Below, in pieces: positions 63,411-64,000 of a DNA stretch of 64,000 bases (positions are counted from its first letter, which is position 1; every line of letters begins with the position of its first letter). Source of the stretch: Seminavis robusta (lineage: Eukaryota; Bacillariophyta; Bacillariophyceae; Naviculales; Naviculaceae); the NCBI GenBank assembly GCA_903772945.1, contig CAICTM010000231.1:1-64000 (forward strand), given 5' to 3'. A program made the position numbers and the translations under genes. The notes beneath the pieces were generated by a model. It saw only the letters and a list, made by a program, of their open reading frames with translations. It was not told the origin of the DNA and made no database searches.

Positions 63411-64000
63411 AGATAGCCGGCCATAATCGAGTATCCCTGCATGGGTGTTCAGCTGGAATTGGTTCCTCAGTGAATGGGGTCCAAGCTATCCACTCAGCAC
63501 GCAGATATAGATGGTTTCCGTGGTTGCCAGCCAATTGTTCATTACAAACAACATTGGGGTATTCCTGTTTAGGATTCTCTCCAACTATGACATACAGCAG
63601 GACGACGGCAAAATAGAGCAGATGTGCAGCGTGTTCCAGTCTTCATCCTGGAAGGGCTGAACTTGTATGTCATATATTTCCGTCCCTCTTTCTCTTCGTT
63701 TTGGGTTTTTCGGCTTCCCTCTCATCCTGCTGTGTCTCAATGACGCCCGAGTTGAAAAGCTTGCGGCCGAAGGAGTAGTCCGTAGAGAATGACCGTTTCC
63801 CGTGTCAAACTCTTCCCCGATCTGATGGTTCTTCGCGTTCGTCCCACCGCACAGTGGTTCCAACGGGTTGCTAAGCTAGCCAGAAATGTTTTAATCCACC
63901 AGTTTCCTAAGACGGCCACTCTTGTTCAGGGCCACAAAGCAATCAACGTTAGATGGGCCACAAGGCGACAGACTCCGAGGTATCCCACTCGAAGTATCGT
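63411..64000. other. Right end of window, no gene seen
   Basis: Only short unsupported frames, for example 63585-63863 on the minus strand. The flank of the next gene may start beyond the edge. Confidence 0.45.

Noticed and set aside
1-64000. CRISPR arrays, rRNA genes, bacterial operons
   Set aside because: No regularly spaced repeats or rRNA sequence. The gene structure is eukaryotic.

Overview
The window looks like nuclear DNA of a pennate diatom or a close stramenopile relative. The evidence is many short GT-AG introns of about 100 nt, genes on both strands with short spacers, Pro/Ser-rich surface proteins with PSxxPS-type repeats, an ER-signal plus Ala-Ala-Phe plastid presequence, a 27-residue ankyrin-like F-box protein, and Ty3/gypsy-type retroelement remains. 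The species cannot be fixed from sequence alone.

Layout. 1-3.06 kb is the 3' part of a broken Ty3/gypsy element. 3.17-7.68 kb is a young LTR element with 533/531 bp terminal repeats and no recognisable pol. 7.9-9.6 kb is a decayed beta-propeller (FG-GAP) gene. From 10.8 kb the DNA is gene-rich: a flavin monooxygenase, a membrane-anchored tandem solute-binding protein, a short-ankyrin protein, a J-domain/PARP-type finger/BRCT protein, an acidic triple-repeat protein, a duplicated Cys-rich surface protein, a 492-bp tandem duplication, a BRCT-SWIM-ATP DNA ligase, a degenerate HNH-like gene, ribosomal protein eL42, a GT92 glycosyltransferase, a probable GPI-anchored protein, a His-rich triple-repeat protein, an MscS channel, a TMEM43-like protein, a plastid UMP-CMP kinase with a C-terminal NTF2-like domain, REX1-B, a CRAL-TRIO protein, a second TMEM43-like protein, a SUN-domain protein, a full ABC-B transporter, a leucine-rich-repeat protein, a small membrane protein and a METTL21-type methyltransferase.

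The genes do not form one pathway. Two themes recur: DNA repair or nuclear function (ligase, REX1-B, J-PARPzf-BRCT, SUN, two TMEM43-like) and envelope or surface (SBP, MscS, ABC, Cys-rich and GPI-like proteins, GT92).

The most unusual item is the ABC-B transporter at 54.8-59.7 kb. Its continuous reading frames give the order TMD1-NBD1-NBD2-TMD2 instead of TMD1-NBD1-TMD2-NBD2. Both ATPase domains keep all their motifs and no domain follows TMD2. Next in interest are the J-domain/PARP-finger/BRCT fusion, the eukaryotic tandem solute-binding protein, the UMP-CMP kinase fusion, and several internally repeated proteins of unknown function.
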